27,744 nucleotides of DNA from a bacterium (GCA_025774615.1 JALGVQ010000005.1:1-27744); one strand, 5' to 3'. Positions 6,502-15,458 are shown, counted from the stretch's first letter. Notes: generated by a model not told the origin, from the letters alone. A program made the numbers and translations.

Positions 6502-9165
6502 ATGACTGCGATGACTGGAAACGAAATACGAAGAGCATTCCTGGATTTCTTTGTCGAGCATGGGCACCTCGAGGTGGCGAGCAGCCCCGTAGTTCCGGCC
6601 GAGGATCCGACGCTGCTGTTCACCAACGCCGGGATGAACCAGTTCAAACAGGTGTTTACCGGTGAAGAGACGCGGCAGTACCTGCGAGCCGTCTCGGCTC
6701 AGAAGTGCATCAGGGTCTCGGGAAAGCACAATGACCTTGAAAACGTGGGCCGCACTCCGCGGCACCACACCTTCTTCGAGATGATGGGAAATTTCTCTTT
6801 CGGGGACTACTTCAAGGAAGAGGCCGTAGCACTTGCCTGGGAGTTCCTCTGCGAGACGATCGGTCTACCGAAAGAGCGACTCTATGTGACGATCTTCACC
6901 GAGGATGACGAGGCTGAGGAGATATGGACCTCCTTCACCGATATCGATCCGAAGCGGATCTACAGGCTGGGCAGAAAAGACAACTACTGGAGCATGGGTG
7001 AGACGGGACCCCAGGGGCCATGCAGCGAGATACTCTTCGATCTCGCGCCTACCTCTGACACCAATCCCAACAGTATCGACCCCACCGACGGGGATCGCCT
7101 GCTGGAGATCTGGAATCTCGTCTTCATGCAGTACGATGCGCTGCCCACCGGTGAGATCGTACCTCTTCCGAGTCCGAGTATCGATACCGGTCTCGGACTG
7201 GAGCGCCTTGCGAGCGTGATGCAGGGTGTTGGAAGCAACTACGAGACCGATCTGGTTTTACCCCTCATCGAAGAAGTAAGCGCGATCTCCGGAGTCGATT
7301 ACGATGCCGGGGAGGCAGGACTCAGTCACCGGGTCATCGCCGATCATATCCGCGGGCTCACATTTGCGATAACCGATGGGGTGATCCCCTCCAATGAAGG
7401 CAGGGGGTATGTGCTGCGTCGACTCCTTCGAAGGGCAGCACGACACGGCCGGAAACTCGAGATGCGTGAGCCATTCATGCACCTGCTCGTTCCTGAAGTC
7501 GTCAACATCTTCAGGGATGCCTACCCGGAAACAGCCGCGGCCGCCGAGCGGGTGATGCTGGTGGTGAAGACTGAAGAGGAACGATTCGGAGAGACGCTCG
7601 ATCAGGGTATCCAGAGGTTCGAAGAACTCGCTCGATCTGTCGAGACCAACGGAGATGTTGCGATCCCGGGTCGCGATGCCTTCACGCTCTACGACACGTT
7701 CGGTTTCCCGCTCGATCTGACACAGGTCATGGCCGAAGAGCGAGGACTGCCGGTGGATGTCGAAGGATTCCAGGAAGCACTGGAAGAGCAGAAGGAACGC
7801 TCACGCGCTGATCGGGCCAGCAAGGCCGGGAGTATGGATGAGGAGGCGCTGGGTGCCGTCGAGATCATCAGACCTGAACACGGCCGGATCTTCATCGGGT
7901 ATGAGAGAGAAAACCAGGAATACGACACGAAGGTAGTGGCAATCTTCAATCAGGATTTCCAGCAGGTAGTGCATCTGGATCAGGGTGAACCGGGGTATCT
8001 CGTTCTGGCCGAAACACCCTTCTATGTCGAGGCGGGTGGCCAGGCAGCAGATACCGGGGAGATCAGGGGCGAGGCTTCCTCTTTCAGGGTGGAACGGGTG
8101 CATCGTTTCGGTGGGGTGATCTTCCATGGTGGTATGGTGTCTGCCGGCGCCGTCGGCCCGGGGCCAGTGGTAGCGGCGATCGATCCGGTCAGGCGTGAAC
8201 GGATCATGCGCAACCATACCGCGACCCATCTCCTTCATGCCGCGTTGCGAGAGGTTCTGGGTGATCACGTACAGCAGTCAGGTTCACTCGTTGAACCAGA
8301 TCGGCTCCGCTTCGACTTCTCCCACTTCGCATCGATGAGCATGGATGAGCAGGCAGAGGTGGAACGATGGGTGAACCGGGCGATACAGGCGGATGTAGCC
8401 CTTGAAGTGAGAGAAATGCCTCAGCAGGAGGCTCACGCTGAAGGCGCGCTCGCATTCTTCGGAGATAAATATGGAGATGTTGTCCGGGTGGTGGATGTTC
8501 CGGGATGGGCGAAAGAGTTTTGCGGAGGAACGCATGTCTCCCGTACCGGGGAGATCGGATTCTTCCGTCTGACGCAGGAAGGGAGCATTTCCTCCGGAGT
8601 TCGCAGGATCGAAGCCATCACTGCGCAGGATGCAGTGGAGATGACGATCCGTGAACACCATACGCTCCTGCAGTTGAGAGAGGTGCTGGGAGGAACGGGC
8701 GATGCCGACCTCCTTGATCATGCGGAACAACTGGTCAGGGAGAACAAGTCGCTCAGGAAGGCGACCGAGAAGGATGCCGTGCAGCGGGGGATGGATCAGG
8801 TTGACGAACTGATGGGAAACGCAACCGAGATCGAGGGTGTACCGGTCGTTGTCGGACGTGTTGAGGCCGCAGATATCGGAATGATGCGTAACCTGGCAGA
8901 CGCACTCCGGAACAAACTCGGACGGGGAGTCGGGGTCCTGGGAATGGAGCTCGATGAGAAGGCGGTGCTGCTCTGTGTTGTCTCCGACGATCTGGTTGAA
9001 GAGGGCTGGCTGGCTGGTTCCATCGTCAATACCGTGGCGGAGATCACAGGCGGAAAGGGGGGTGGAAAGCCTCATCTGGCCCAGGCGGGAGGCCCCGACA
9101 CCATGAAGCTTGACGAAGCTCTCGGCTCGGTTCCCGAGATAATTCGTTTACAGGCAACACGTTAA
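6502..9165 (+). CDS. alaS: Alanine-tRNA ligase
   Basis: The product is 887 aa, the full family length. It charges tRNA-Ala and edits mischarged Ser/Gly. In order: class II catalytic core (F-F-x-x-H-G-H at the N terminus, then T-N-A-G-M-N-Q-F, R-x-S-G-K-H-N-D-L-E-N-V-G, H-H-T-F-F-E-M-M-G-N-F-S-F-G-D-Y), the tRNA-binding middle, the editing domain with H-T-A-T-H-L-L-H near residue 572 and C-G-G-T-H near residue 674, and the C-terminal DHHA1-type domain (G-G-K-G-G-G-K-P-H-L-A-Q-A-G-G). All zinc-ligand motifs are intact. The start could be the ATG at 6502 or at 6511; neither has a strong ribosome-binding site. It follows recX by 36 bp; the recA-recX-alaS order is common. Confidence 0.97.
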   Translation: MTAMTGNEIRRAFLDFFVEHGHLEVASSPVVPAEDPTLLFTNAGMNQFKQVFTGEETRQYLRAVSAQKCIRVSGKHNDLENVGRTPRHHTFFEMMGNFSFGDYFKEEAVALAWEFLCETIGLPKERLYVTIFTEDDEAEEIWTSFTDIDPKRIYRLGRKDNYWSMGETGPQGPCSEILFDLAPTSDTNPNSIDPTDGDRLLEIWNLVFMQYDALPTGEIVPLPSPSIDTGLGLERLASVMQGVGSNYETDLVLPLIEEVSAISGVDYDAGEAGLSHRVIADHIRGLTFAITDGVIPSNEGRGYVLRRLLRRAARHGRKLEMREPFMHLLVPEVVNIFRDAYPETAAAAERVMLVVKTEEERFGETLDQGIQRFEELARSVETNGDVAIPGRDAFTLYDTFGFPLDLTQVMAEERGLPVDVEGFQEALEEQKERSRADRASKAGSMDEEALGAVEIIRPEHGRIFIGYERENQEYDTKVVAIFNQDFQQVVHLDQGEPGYLVLAETPFYVEAGGQAADTGEIRGEASSFRVERVHRFGGVIFHGGMVSAGAVGPGPVVAAIDPVRRERIMRNHTATHLLHAALREVLGDHVQQSGSLVEPDRLRFDFSHFASMSMDEQAEVERWVNRAIQADVALEVREMPQQEAHAEGALAFFGDKYGDVVRVVDVPGWAKEFCGGTHVSRTGEIGFFRLTQEGSISSGVRRIEAITAQDAVEMTIREHHTLLQLREVLGGTGDADLLDHAEQLVRENKSLRKATEKDAVQRGMDQVDELMGNATEIEGVPVVVGRVEAADIGMMRNLADALRNKLGRGVGVLGMELDEKAVLLCVVSDDLVEEGWLAGSIVNTVAEITGGKGGGKPHLAQAGGPDTMKLDEALGSVPEIIRLQATR

Positions 9166-9364
9166 CCTGATATCAGGAGTGCCGGGCAGGAGAGGCTGGC
9201 AGAACCCTTGATACAGACTATACGATTGACAGGGAATCCCCTGTTCCCGAACTTTAAAAGCTTGTGAGATTGTAGTCGGATTACAGGATCCAGAGACTAA
9301 TCATTCATCATATCCGGACGACAACAGGATGTTTCCTGTGCCGTACCGGAAGGATCGCAGCAAA
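9166..9364. promoter_or_regulatory. Intergenic region between alaS and the small zinc-protein gene, with possible promoter and dyad
   Basis: A perfect 12-bp palindrome CCTGATATCAGG (9166-9177) follows the alaS stop directly. A weak promoter could be CTGGCA (9196-9201), 17 bp, TATACG (9219-9224). An inverted repeat ACAGGG (9229-9234), AATC, CCCTGT (9239-9244) lies just downstream and could act as an operator or a small hairpin. TTGACA at 9226-9231 is a perfect -35 hexamer, but the nearest -10-like sequence (TTTAAA, 9253-9258) is 21 bp away. I cannot tell which, if any, is used. Confidence 0.3.
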
Positions 9365-9562
9365 ATGGCAAAAGGTAAATCATTCGCAGACAAGATCGCC
9401 AAAGCGAGGGAGCAGAGTGGCGATACCTGTCAGGTATGTGGGGAGACCATCAAACCGATTATGGTCGTCTCACCGACAGAGTCCGAACGGACCGGGGCCT
9501 TGAGGTTCCGCAGGAACTTTCTCAGATACTGTTCCTGCAATGAAAAAGAGATCTTCGAATAG
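9365..9562 (+). CDS. Small putative zinc-binding protein (CxxC...CxC), function unknown
   Basis: The product is 65 aa from the ATG at 9365, preceded by GGAAGGA ending 10 bp upstream. An in-frame ATG at 9329 would add 12 residues and lacks a ribosome-binding site. The N terminus is basic and helical (M-A-K-G-K-S-F-A-D-K-I-A-K-A), then comes C22-x2-C25-G, a beta-like stretch, and C56-x-C58 near the C terminus. The four cysteines could bind one zinc ion. I do not know a function. The position directly before an RNase G/E gene and the ribosomal protein genes suggests a link to RNA or translation, which is inference. The last codons (E-K-E-I-F) are repeated at the nucleotide level at the start of the RNase gene. 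Confidence 0.8.
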   Translation: MAKGKSFADKIAKAREQSGDTCQVCGETIKPIMVVSPTESERTGALRFRRNFLRYCSCNEKEIFE

Positions 9563-9710
9563 GCCCGACACCGCTAATCCGGCTACAGAGAACCGTTCGG
9601 AATCACGTCGGACCTCCACGTGTACGATCTGTTGCTCCATCCCCTTGGAAACCCAGAACAGGAGGGATCGCTAGAGGGGGCGAAATAATTCATTGGAAAA
9701 AGAGATCTTC
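9542..9710 (+). repeat. 15-bp direct repeat linking the small zinc-protein gene and the RNase gene
   Basis: GAAAAAGAGATCTTC occurs at 9542-9556, near the 3' end of the small gene, and at 9696-9710, just after the RNase TTG start. The copies are 154 bp apart. In both, the repeat reads as E-K-E-I-F in the same codon phase. Confidence 0.9.
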
Positions 9711-11297
9711 ATCAACGTCGGCGCGACGGAAGAGCGCATTGCGTTGTTGGAGGATGGCCAACTGGTCGAGCTGGACGTCGAACGTCCCGATAGTATCCGC
9801 ATCGTCGGTAACGTCTACAAAGGCGAAGTCAAGACGGTGCTGCCTGGGATGCAAGCATCATTCGTGGACATTGGCATGGAAATGGGAGCCTTTCTCCACG
9901 TTTCAGACGTTTCAGCAAGGATGGAAGAACTCACCGCCGCACTCGATGTGGAGTTCGAGGATGAATCTGAAGGCGAAAACGGGAACTCCGGCAACGCCCG
10001 GAAGAAATCCCGGGATCAGCGGAACAGCGGGGGGAAGAGACCCCGCAGAAACGGTGATTATCTACCAATAGAGAAGCGGCTCAAACGTGGCCAGGAGATT
10101 ATGGTCCAGGTCACAAAGGAGCCGATCGGAACGAAAGGTCCGAGACTCACGACCCAGGTCAGCCTTCCCGGACGGTTTCTGGTGTTGCTGACAGCCGACA
10201 ACAAGATCGGCATCAGCCGAAAGATATCCGACCGGAACGAACGCAGGCGACTAAACAGGATAATCAGGAATATCAAGCCGAAGAACCTCGGGGTGATCCT
10301 GAGGACTGAAGCTGAAGGAAAAGATCAAAAGGCCATCCAGGACGACCTGGCACGCCAGGTCAGTCGTTGGGAAGAGATACAGAAGAACTATCCCAGTCTG
10401 CCCGTGCCGAGCCGGTTGCACGAGGAAAACGGATTTTCAGCAAGTATAATCCGGGATGTCTTCGGCACGGATATCTCCCGTCTGACGATCGACAACAAGA
10501 GCATCTTCGATGATATCCGCCGATATCTGCGGGATGTTGCACCCCAACTCCTGGATCGCGTCCACCTCTACCGCGGCAGGGAGCCGATTTTTGACAAATT
10601 TGGTATCGAATCGGAGATCAAGAAGACCTTCGATCGTAAAGTGTGGCTCAAGCGTGGCGGCAACATCACGATCGAGCACACCGAGGGCATGGTCGCCATC
10701 GATGTCAACACCGGCCGTTATGTCGGAACGAAAGATCAGGCTCAGACCATTCAGAGGACCAACATCGAAGCCGCGAAGGAGATTGCCCGGCAGCTTCGAT
10801 TGAGGGACATCGGCGGTATCGTGGTCATCGACTTCATCGATATGGATGACCCCGGCCACCAGCGGCAGGTACTTGGTGAATTGCGGGTCGGCATGAAGCA
10901 GAGCCGGGCCAAGTTCAATATTTCCGACTTTTCAGAATTCGGTCTGATTGAACTGACCCGTCAGCGGGTTCGACCGAGTCTCTTCCATGCACTGAGTGAT
11001 GACTGTCCGACGTGTGCGGGGAGTGGTCGGGTTCTGAGCAGGGAAACGCTCACTACCAAGATCGAACGCTGGTTCCAGAGGGCCCGTGTCGGATCACGGG
11101 ACAGGAAATACCGGCTCGAGGTCAACCCCGAGGTTGCCCAGCATCTCAGGGAGAACGAGTCGCAGCGTCTGAAGGCTATTGAGAACCGCTGTCGGTTGAA
11201 GATCCAGCTCGATGAGAATGAGCGTCTGGAGGCCGATCGGTTCGAGGTATTCAGTATCAGGCGGAAGAAAATCGTAACCAGCAGTTACACGACCTGA
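9693..11297 (+). CDS. rng: Ribonuclease G/E family endoribonuclease
   Basis: The product is 534 aa from a TTG at 9693, closer to RNase G length than to RNase E. It cleaves single-stranded A/U-rich RNA in rRNA maturation and mRNA decay. The N terminus K-E-I-F-I-N-V-G-A-T-E-E-R-I-A is typical. The S1 domain (about residues 37-165) carries a charged low-complexity insert near residues 85-120. The DNase I-like catalytic region has D-V-N-T-G-R (about residue 337) and V-V-I-D-F-I-D-M (about residue 377), holding the metal-binding aspartates. The C-P-T-C zinc-link motif lies near residue 438. There is no long RNase E scaffold tail. A GAGGGGG lies about 12 bp before the start. A 160-bp gap with its own promoter candidate separates it from rplU. 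Confidence 0.93.
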   Translation: MEKEIFINVGATEERIALLEDGQLVELDVERPDSIRIVGNVYKGEVKTVLPGMQASFVDIGMEMGAFLHVSDVSARMEELTAALDVEFEDESEGENGNSGNARKKSRDQRNSGGKRPRRNGDYLPIEKRLKRGQEIMVQVTKEPIGTKGPRLTTQVSLPGRFLVLLTADNKIGISRKISDRNERRRLNRIIRNIKPKNLGVILRTEAEGKDQKAIQDDLARQVSRWEEIQKNYPSLPVPSRLHEENGFSASIIRDVFGTDISRLTIDNKSIFDDIRRYLRDVAPQLLDRVHLYRGREPIFDKFGIESEIKKTFDRKVWLKRGGNITIEHTEGMVAIDVNTGRYVGTKDQAQTIQRTNIEAAKEIARQLRLRDIGGIVVIDFIDMDDPGHQRQVLGELRVGMKQSRAKFNISDFSEFGLIELTRQRVRPSLFHALSDDCPTCAGSGRVLSRETLTTKIERWFQRARVGSRDRKYRLEVNPEVAQHLRENESQRLKAIENRCRLKIQLDENERLEADRFEVFSIRRKKIVTSSYTT

Positions 11298-11353
11298 GAA
11301 CTGCTCTATAGCGTCTGATCACCGCCTTACCACCGGGTCTCCGGTGCACAGGC

Positions 11354-11382
11354 TTGACGCTCGTATGGGAATCGGGTTTATT
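11354..11382 (+). promoter_or_regulatory. Candidate promoter of rplU-rpmA
   Basis: TTGACG (11354-11359) and TTTATT (11377-11382) are 17 bp apart, about 75 bp before the L21 start; TATTAG at 11379 is an alternative -10. Just upstream is a 6-bp hairpin CACCGG (11331-11336), GTCT, CCGGTG (11341-11346) without a T-run. Downstream, in the predicted leader, CCCGC (11397-11401) can pair with GCGGG (11411-11415). A ribosomal-protein leader structure is possible but cannot be assigned by eye. Confidence 0.4.
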
Positions 11383-11457
11383 AGCCTGATTGGAGTCCCG
11401 CGACCGGTTTGCGGGCAGCTCTGAACGGGGTGATGACCCAGTATCTGGAGGAAAAGG

Positions 11458-11775
11458 GTGTACGCAGTCATCGAAGTGAAAGGCAGTCAGCTGGTAGTCC
11501 GTGAGGGAGATGTTGTGCGGGTTCCCTACAACGGAGATCTGGAAGCCGGCAAGAAATTCGATGCCGACCGGGTTCTGCTCCTGCGGGGGGAGAATAACAC
11601 CGATATCGGTACTCCGGAGATCACTGGCGCGAAGGTAAGCCTCGAGGTTCTCAGACACGGGCGGGACCGCAAAGTGACGGTGCTGAAGAAGAAGCGCCGT
11701 AAGAACTATCGTCGGATCCAGGGTCATCGTCAGCGGTACACAGAAGCCCTGGTTACCGGCGTCAAGAAAGCTTAG
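11458..11775 (+). CDS. rplU: 50S ribosomal protein L21
   Basis: The product is 105 aa from a GTG start, with GGAGGA 5 bp upstream. It is a large-subunit protein that binds 23S rRNA. The N terminus [10 protein letters not shown], the R-V-L-L-L segment, and the basic C-terminal stretch [16 protein letters not shown] are characteristic. rpmA follows after 20 bp, the near-universal rplU-rpmA pair. Confidence 0.97.
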   Translation: MYAVIEVKGSQLVVREGDVVRVPYNGDLEAGKKFDADRVLLLRGENNTDIGTPEITGAKVSLEVLRHGRDRKVTVLKKKRRKNYRRIQGHRQRYTEALVTGVKKA

Positions 11776-11795
11776 AGAGCGAAGGGGGTAGTACA

Positions 11796-12062
11796 ATGGC
11801 CCATAAGAAAGGGGTCGGCTCAAGCAGGAACGGGCGGGATTCCAACCCGCAATTCCTGGGAGTCAAACGCTATGGTGGTGAGCAGGTGACAGCAGGTACC
11901 ATTCTCATCCGTCAGCGTGGGACCAGTATCCACCCGGGCCCGAATGTGGGACGGGGTGGAGATGATAGCCTCTACGCTCTCGTTGAGGGTACGGTTGTAT
12001 TCGAACGACGGGGCCGGAGCAAGAAGTGGGTTCGGGTTGAGCCTCTGCAGCAGTCGAACTGA
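11796..12062 (+). CDS. rpmA: 50S ribosomal protein L27
   Basis: The product is 88 aa. The N terminus [16 protein letters not shown] is the conserved tail that reaches the peptidyl transferase centre. There is no cleavable N-terminal extension as in Firmicutes. The [24 protein letters not shown] region is standard. An AGCGAAGGGG lies before the ATG. mdh starts 40 bp downstream; the usual neighbour in many bacteria (obgE) is absent. Confidence 0.97.
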   Translation: MAHKKGVGSSRNGRDSNPQFLGVKRYGGEQVTAGTILIRQRGTSIHPGPNVGRGGDDSLYALVEGTVVFERRGRSKKWVRVEPLQQSN

Positions 12063-12102
12063 ACATCATATTCCGAATTCTCTGAAGGAAGGTGCGTGAA
12101 CC

Positions 12103-13035
12103 GTGGGTGCAAAAAAGATTACTGTAGTCGGCGGTGGACATGTCGGTGCCACGACAGCCCAGTATTGCGCCATGGAAGAACTGGCTGAACAGATCGTCCT
12201 GGTGGATATCATCGAAGACATGCCGATGGGCAAGGCTCTCGATCTCTGGGAGTCAGCCCCCATCAACGGTTTCGACGCCAGAACGGTCGGCGCGAACGAT
12301 TACGACAAGAGCGCCGACAGTGACATCATTGTCATCACATCCGGACTTCCCCGCAAGCCGGGCATGTCGCGGGACGACCTCCGTGAGGCGAACGTGGAGA
12401 TCGCCCAGATCGTGACCGAGGGTGTGGTGAAGGAGAGCCCGAACGCGATCATCATCATGGTCGCCAATCCCCTCGACGTCATGACCTGGGTCTCCTGGAA
12501 GGTTTCCGGTTTCCCGAAGAACCGCGTCATGGGCATGGCGGGCATCCTCGATTCCGCCCGCTTCCGCTCCTTCATCGCTGAGAAGCTCGATGTATCGGCT
12601 GAAGATGTCCAGGCTATGGTACTCGGAGGTCACGGTGACAGCATGGTCCCGCTGCCCTCCATCACCACCGTTGGCGGCATTCCGCTTCCGCAGCTGATGG
12701 ACGCCGAGACGATCGAGGCACTGGTGGAACGCACCCGGAAGGGTGGAGGCGAGATCGTCGGCCTGCTGAAGACCGGCAGTGCCTTCTATGCCCCCGCCGC
12801 CGCGGCCGCCCAGATGGTGAAGAGCATCGTCAGGAACAAGAAGAGAATCCTGCCGTGTGCTGCCTATCTCGATGGCGAATACGGTATCGAGGGGACCTTC
12901 GTCGGTGTGCCCTGCAAGCTGGGTACGAATGGCATCGAGGAGATCATCGAAATCGATCTCACTGATGAGGAAATGAAGGCCTTGCAGCACAGCGCGGATC
13001 TCGTCAAAGAGCAGCTCGCTATGGTGAGTATCTGA
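12103..13035 (+). CDS. mdh: NAD-dependent malate dehydrogenase (LDH-like type)
   Basis: The product is 310 aa from a GTG start with AAGGAAGG about 10 bp upstream. It interconverts malate and oxaloacetate in the citric acid cycle. The Rossmann motif G10-G-G-H-V-G15 is followed by L-V-D at the end of beta-2, fitting NAD preference. The mobile loop reads [13 protein letters not shown]; its arginines match malate rather than lactate dehydrogenases. [11 protein letters not shown] and the catalytic G-G-H-G-D are present. It is most like the Chlorobium/Bacillus MDH type. A strong terminator follows 29 bp after the stop, ending the block that begins upstream with rplU. Confidence 0.95.
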   Translation: MGAKKITVVGGGHVGATTAQYCAMEELAEQIVLVDIIEDMPMGKALDLWESAPINGFDARTVGANDYDKSADSDIIVITSGLPRKPGMSRDDLREANVEIAQIVTEGVVKESPNAIIIMVANPLDVMTWVSWKVSGFPKNRVMGMAGILDSARFRSFIAEKLDVSAEDVQAMVLGGHGDSMVPLPSITTVGGIPLPQLMDAETIEALVERTRKGGGEIVGLLKTGSAFYAPAAAAAQMVKSIVRNKKRILPCAAYLDGEYGIEGTFVGVPCKLGTNGIEEIIEIDLTDEEMKALQHSADLVKEQLAMVSI

Positions 13036-13063
13036 GCTGATTCGCTATAATCAGAGGGCTATG

Positions 13064-13098
13064 AAAAAGGCCCGTCACCTTCAGGTGGCGGGCCTTTT
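13064..13098. terminator. Intrinsic, probably bidirectional terminator between mdh and the TPR gene
   Basis: A 15-bp stem with one G-T pair (13065-13079 with 13084-13098) closes a TTCA loop. It has an A-run on the left and CCTTTTC on the right, so each strand reads as a GC-rich hairpin followed by T residues. mdh (+) and the TPR gene (-) converge here and both can use it. Confidence 0.9.
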
Positions 13099-13145
13099 CA
13101 TATAATATATGATAATGCTGTCAACTGGTCCGGTGTGCCTGTGAA

Positions 13146-13961
13146 TCAGAGCAGATCGTCGTCGAGATTCTCCCAATCCTCTTCTGGCTTGATTCCCTCC
13201 TCGCCATCGATCCAGTCCTCGCCAGCCCAACTGTCCTTTTCCAGGTCTTCAGGACCTTCATCCGGCCGGAAGTCATCATCAGCATCATCATCGAGGTCAT
13301 CATCATCCCAGTCATCATCGATAGCGAAAATGTGAGGACCTGTCGCAGGAACCGGAGGAGGAGGGTTGTCGGCACCTGCCATCCGAGCCACTGTACTCAG
13401 AGCAGAGAGGGTTCTCAGGTCGTGAGGATCGAGTTCCTGTGATCGTTCCAGACAGACCATCGATTCCCGGTACCGGGCTTCGGAGGCAAAGGCCCAGCCG
13501 AGATCACGGAGCGTGCGATGGTCATCCGGTTTGAGCGCGAGAGCAGCAAGCAGCATCTTTATACCGTGTCCGGCCTCACCGAACCGGTGAAGAGTCCACC
13601 CGTATCCACGAAGCACTTTCGGTTTGAGCGGCTCGAGTTCGTATGCCCGCTCCATTGCCTTCAATGCCATGGATCTCGAACCGAGCCTGGTATACACGAT
13701 CCCCAGATGAAAATGATATGCGGCTTCATCGGGATTCAGAACCAGAGCCGACTCGATCGCTTCAAGCGCAAGCGTGTAATTTCCCAGGGTGAGAGAGACC
13801 TCACCAATTCCCCACTGGGCGCATTCCACAGCCAGAGGATCATCGTCCCCGGCAAGTGTTATCACATCGCGATAGACGGAAATCGCAGATTCGTACTGGT
13901 GGGTCTCTGCCTGGTGGTTCGCTTCGCGGAAGAGCCTCTTCAGCTCGTCTCTCTCGATCAT
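13146..13961 (-). CDS. TPR-repeat protein with acidic C-terminal tail
   Basis: The product is 271 aa with no signal peptide, so probably cytoplasmic. Residues about 5-195 are helical TPR-type repeats (for example Y-x-x-A-I-S-V-Y near residues 23-30, Y-T-L-A-L-E-A-I-E-S-A-L-V-L-N-P at 62-77, and A-L-K-A-M-E-R-A-Y-E-L-E-P at 99-111). A Pro-rich hinge near 199-206 leads into a tail (about 214-271) dominated by Asp and Glu, with runs such as D-D-D-D-L-D-D-D-A-D-D-D. TPRs mediate protein-protein contact; the tail could bind basic partners or metal ions. I cannot give a specific function. It converges with mdh at a shared terminator. GAGGAGAT lies about 11 bp before the ATG. Confidence 0.85.
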   Translation of the reverse strand: MIERDELKRLFREANHQAETHQYESAISVYRDVITLAGDDDPLAVECAQWGIGEVSLTLGNYTLALEAIESALVLNPDEAAYHFHLGIVYTRLGSRSMALKAMERAYELEPLKPKVLRGYGWTLHRFGEAGHGIKMLLAALALKPDDHRTLRDLGWAFASEARYRESMVCLERSQELDPHDLRTLSALSTVARMAGADNPPPPVPATGPHIFAIDDDWDDDDLDDDADDDFRPDEGPEDLEKDSWAGEDWIDGEEGIKPEEDWENLDDDLL

Positions 13962-14156
13962 TGCTTGCCGATCTCCTCGAGAGGTGGATTCCTTTCGAGG
14001 ATTATGCTCTCCCCCCCCGACAAGCTGCGCACCCCTGTGAACGGCTGTTCCAGCGTCGCCACGCCTTCCCGGTCGAGCCCGGCGTCACTCCCGGTGCCGA
14101 CATGTGCCGCGTGACATGACACTTCAGTGGGTTTTCGCTGGTCGGAGAGGCAGGCA

Positions 14157-15458
14157 GTGACCCATTATGAGAGCACTATGGTGCTTCCGGCGATGCTGAC
14201 ACTCCGCAGACACTTCACGGCCCCTCGTGAAAATGATCCCGTTGATGCGGTACGTCGTGAACTCACCCGTCTCGATCTCTCCTCCAGGGTGCCGGCAGGC
14301 GGAACAGTGGCAATTCCAGTCGGCAGCCGGGGGATCACCGGGATTACCGCGATCATCGCCTCAACAGTCACATTCCTGAAGGAATCGGGCTTTGCGCCAT
14401 TCATCGTCCCGGCGATGGGGAGCCATGGCGGTGGCACTGCCAGGGGGCAGGTGGAAGTACTCACCTCACTGGGGATCACCGAGGCGAGCATCGGCGCTCC
14501 GATCAGGGCTTCAATGGAGACGGTGGTAGTCGGTTATACGGAACGTGGTCTACCGGTGCATGTAGACAGGCACGCCAATGACGCTGGTGCGATCGTCGTG
14601 ATCAATCGCATAAAGCCGCATACTGAGTTCCAGGGACCGGTTGAGAGCGGATTGCTGAAAATGATGCTCATCGGTCTTGGTAAACTGGAAGGAGCAACGC
14701 TCTACCACAGGGCCGCTGTGCAGAACGGTTTCGCAACACTTGCCGGTGAGGCGGTCCCTGTCGTCATGGCGCAGTCCCGTGTGGTCGGGGGACTGGCGAT
14801 ACTCGAAAACGCCAGAGAAGAGACGGCGCGGATCGAGGCAGTCCCGATCGAGGATATCTTCGATCATGAATCCAGACTGTTGATTGAGGCCACTGAATTG
14901 ATGGCGAAACTGCCGTTCTACCGGGCTGACCTCCTTCTGGTCGATCGTATGGGCAAGAGTATCAGTGGTGCCGGTCTTGACCCGAACGTGACCGGTCGAG
15001 GCGGTCTCGATAACTGGGAAGGGCTGCAGGATCGACGCCCGAAAACCGCCGAGGCGACCCGTCTCGTCGTAAGAGAATTGACACCTGAATCCCACGGTAA
15101 CGCGCTGGGTGTCGGTCTGGTGGATCTCATTCCCCGTCGGCTCGCGGATCAGATCGACTGGGAGAAGACAGGCCTGAATGCCATTACCGCCCTTGTCCCC
15201 TATAAGGGGCGCTGTCCGGTGGTGCTGCCCACTGACAGGGATTGCGTCGAGACTGCGCTCGACACCTGTGGTCTTCGGGAGCCGGAGAACGCGCAGGTTA
15301 TGCATATCGCCGACACACTCCACCTGGGGGTGGTCCGGGTGAGTGAGGCATACCGTCAGGAAGTTGAAGCTCGAGATGATCTGGAGATCGTGGATGAAGG
15401 AGATTTCCTCCGTTTCGACACCAAAGGAAACCTCCTCGATCCGGTACCTGTTACCTGA
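14157..15458 (+). CDS. LarA-like (DUF2088/Lar_N family) protein
   Basis: The product is 433 aa from a GTG at 14157, which has GGAGAGG 6 bp upstream; a GTG at 14127 would add ten residues but lacks such a site. The fold family is that of LarA, the nickel-pincer lactate racemase. Visible are A-M-G-S-H-G-G-G-T with H90 and I-K-P-H-T-E-F with H155, followed by G-P-V-E-S-G-L-L-K, in the places where LarA has its nickel-ligand histidines and cofactor lysine. The motifs are variant, so the substrate may not be lactate. No larB, larC or larE homologue is in the window. It stands alone, divergent from the TPR gene and convergent with the thioredoxin-like gene (27-bp gap). Confidence 0.75.
   Translation: MTHYESTMVLPAMLTLRRHFTAPRENDPVDAVRRELTRLDLSSRVPAGGTVAIPVGSRGITGITAIIASTVTFLKESGFAPFIVPAMGSHGGGTARGQVEVLTSLGITEASIGAPIRASMETVVVGYTERGLPVHVDRHANDAGAIVVINRIKPHTEFQGPVESGLLKMMLIGLGKLEGATLYHRAAVQNGFATLAGEAVPVVMAQSRVVGGLAILENAREETARIEAVPIEDIFDHESRLLIEATELMAKLPFYRADLLLVDRMGKSISGAGLDPNVTGRGGLDNWEGLQDRRPKTAEATRLVVRELTPESHGNALGVGLVDLIPRRLADQIDWEKTGLNAITALVPYKGRCPVVLPTDRDCVETALDTCGLREPENAQVMHIADTLHLGVVRVSEAYRQEVEARDDLEIVDEGDFLRFDTKGNLLDPVPVT

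Noticed and set aside
13037-13054. Perfect TATAAT at 13046-13051 inside a CTGATT/AATCAG dyad after mdh
   Set aside because: No -35 lies 15-19 bp upstream, and transcription from it would meet the terminator at once. It is probably chance or part of the mdh 3' end.
13518-14114. A 198-codon plus-strand frame opposite the TPR gene
   Set aside because: The minus-strand TPR periodicity is convincing; the plus-strand frame is a shadow.
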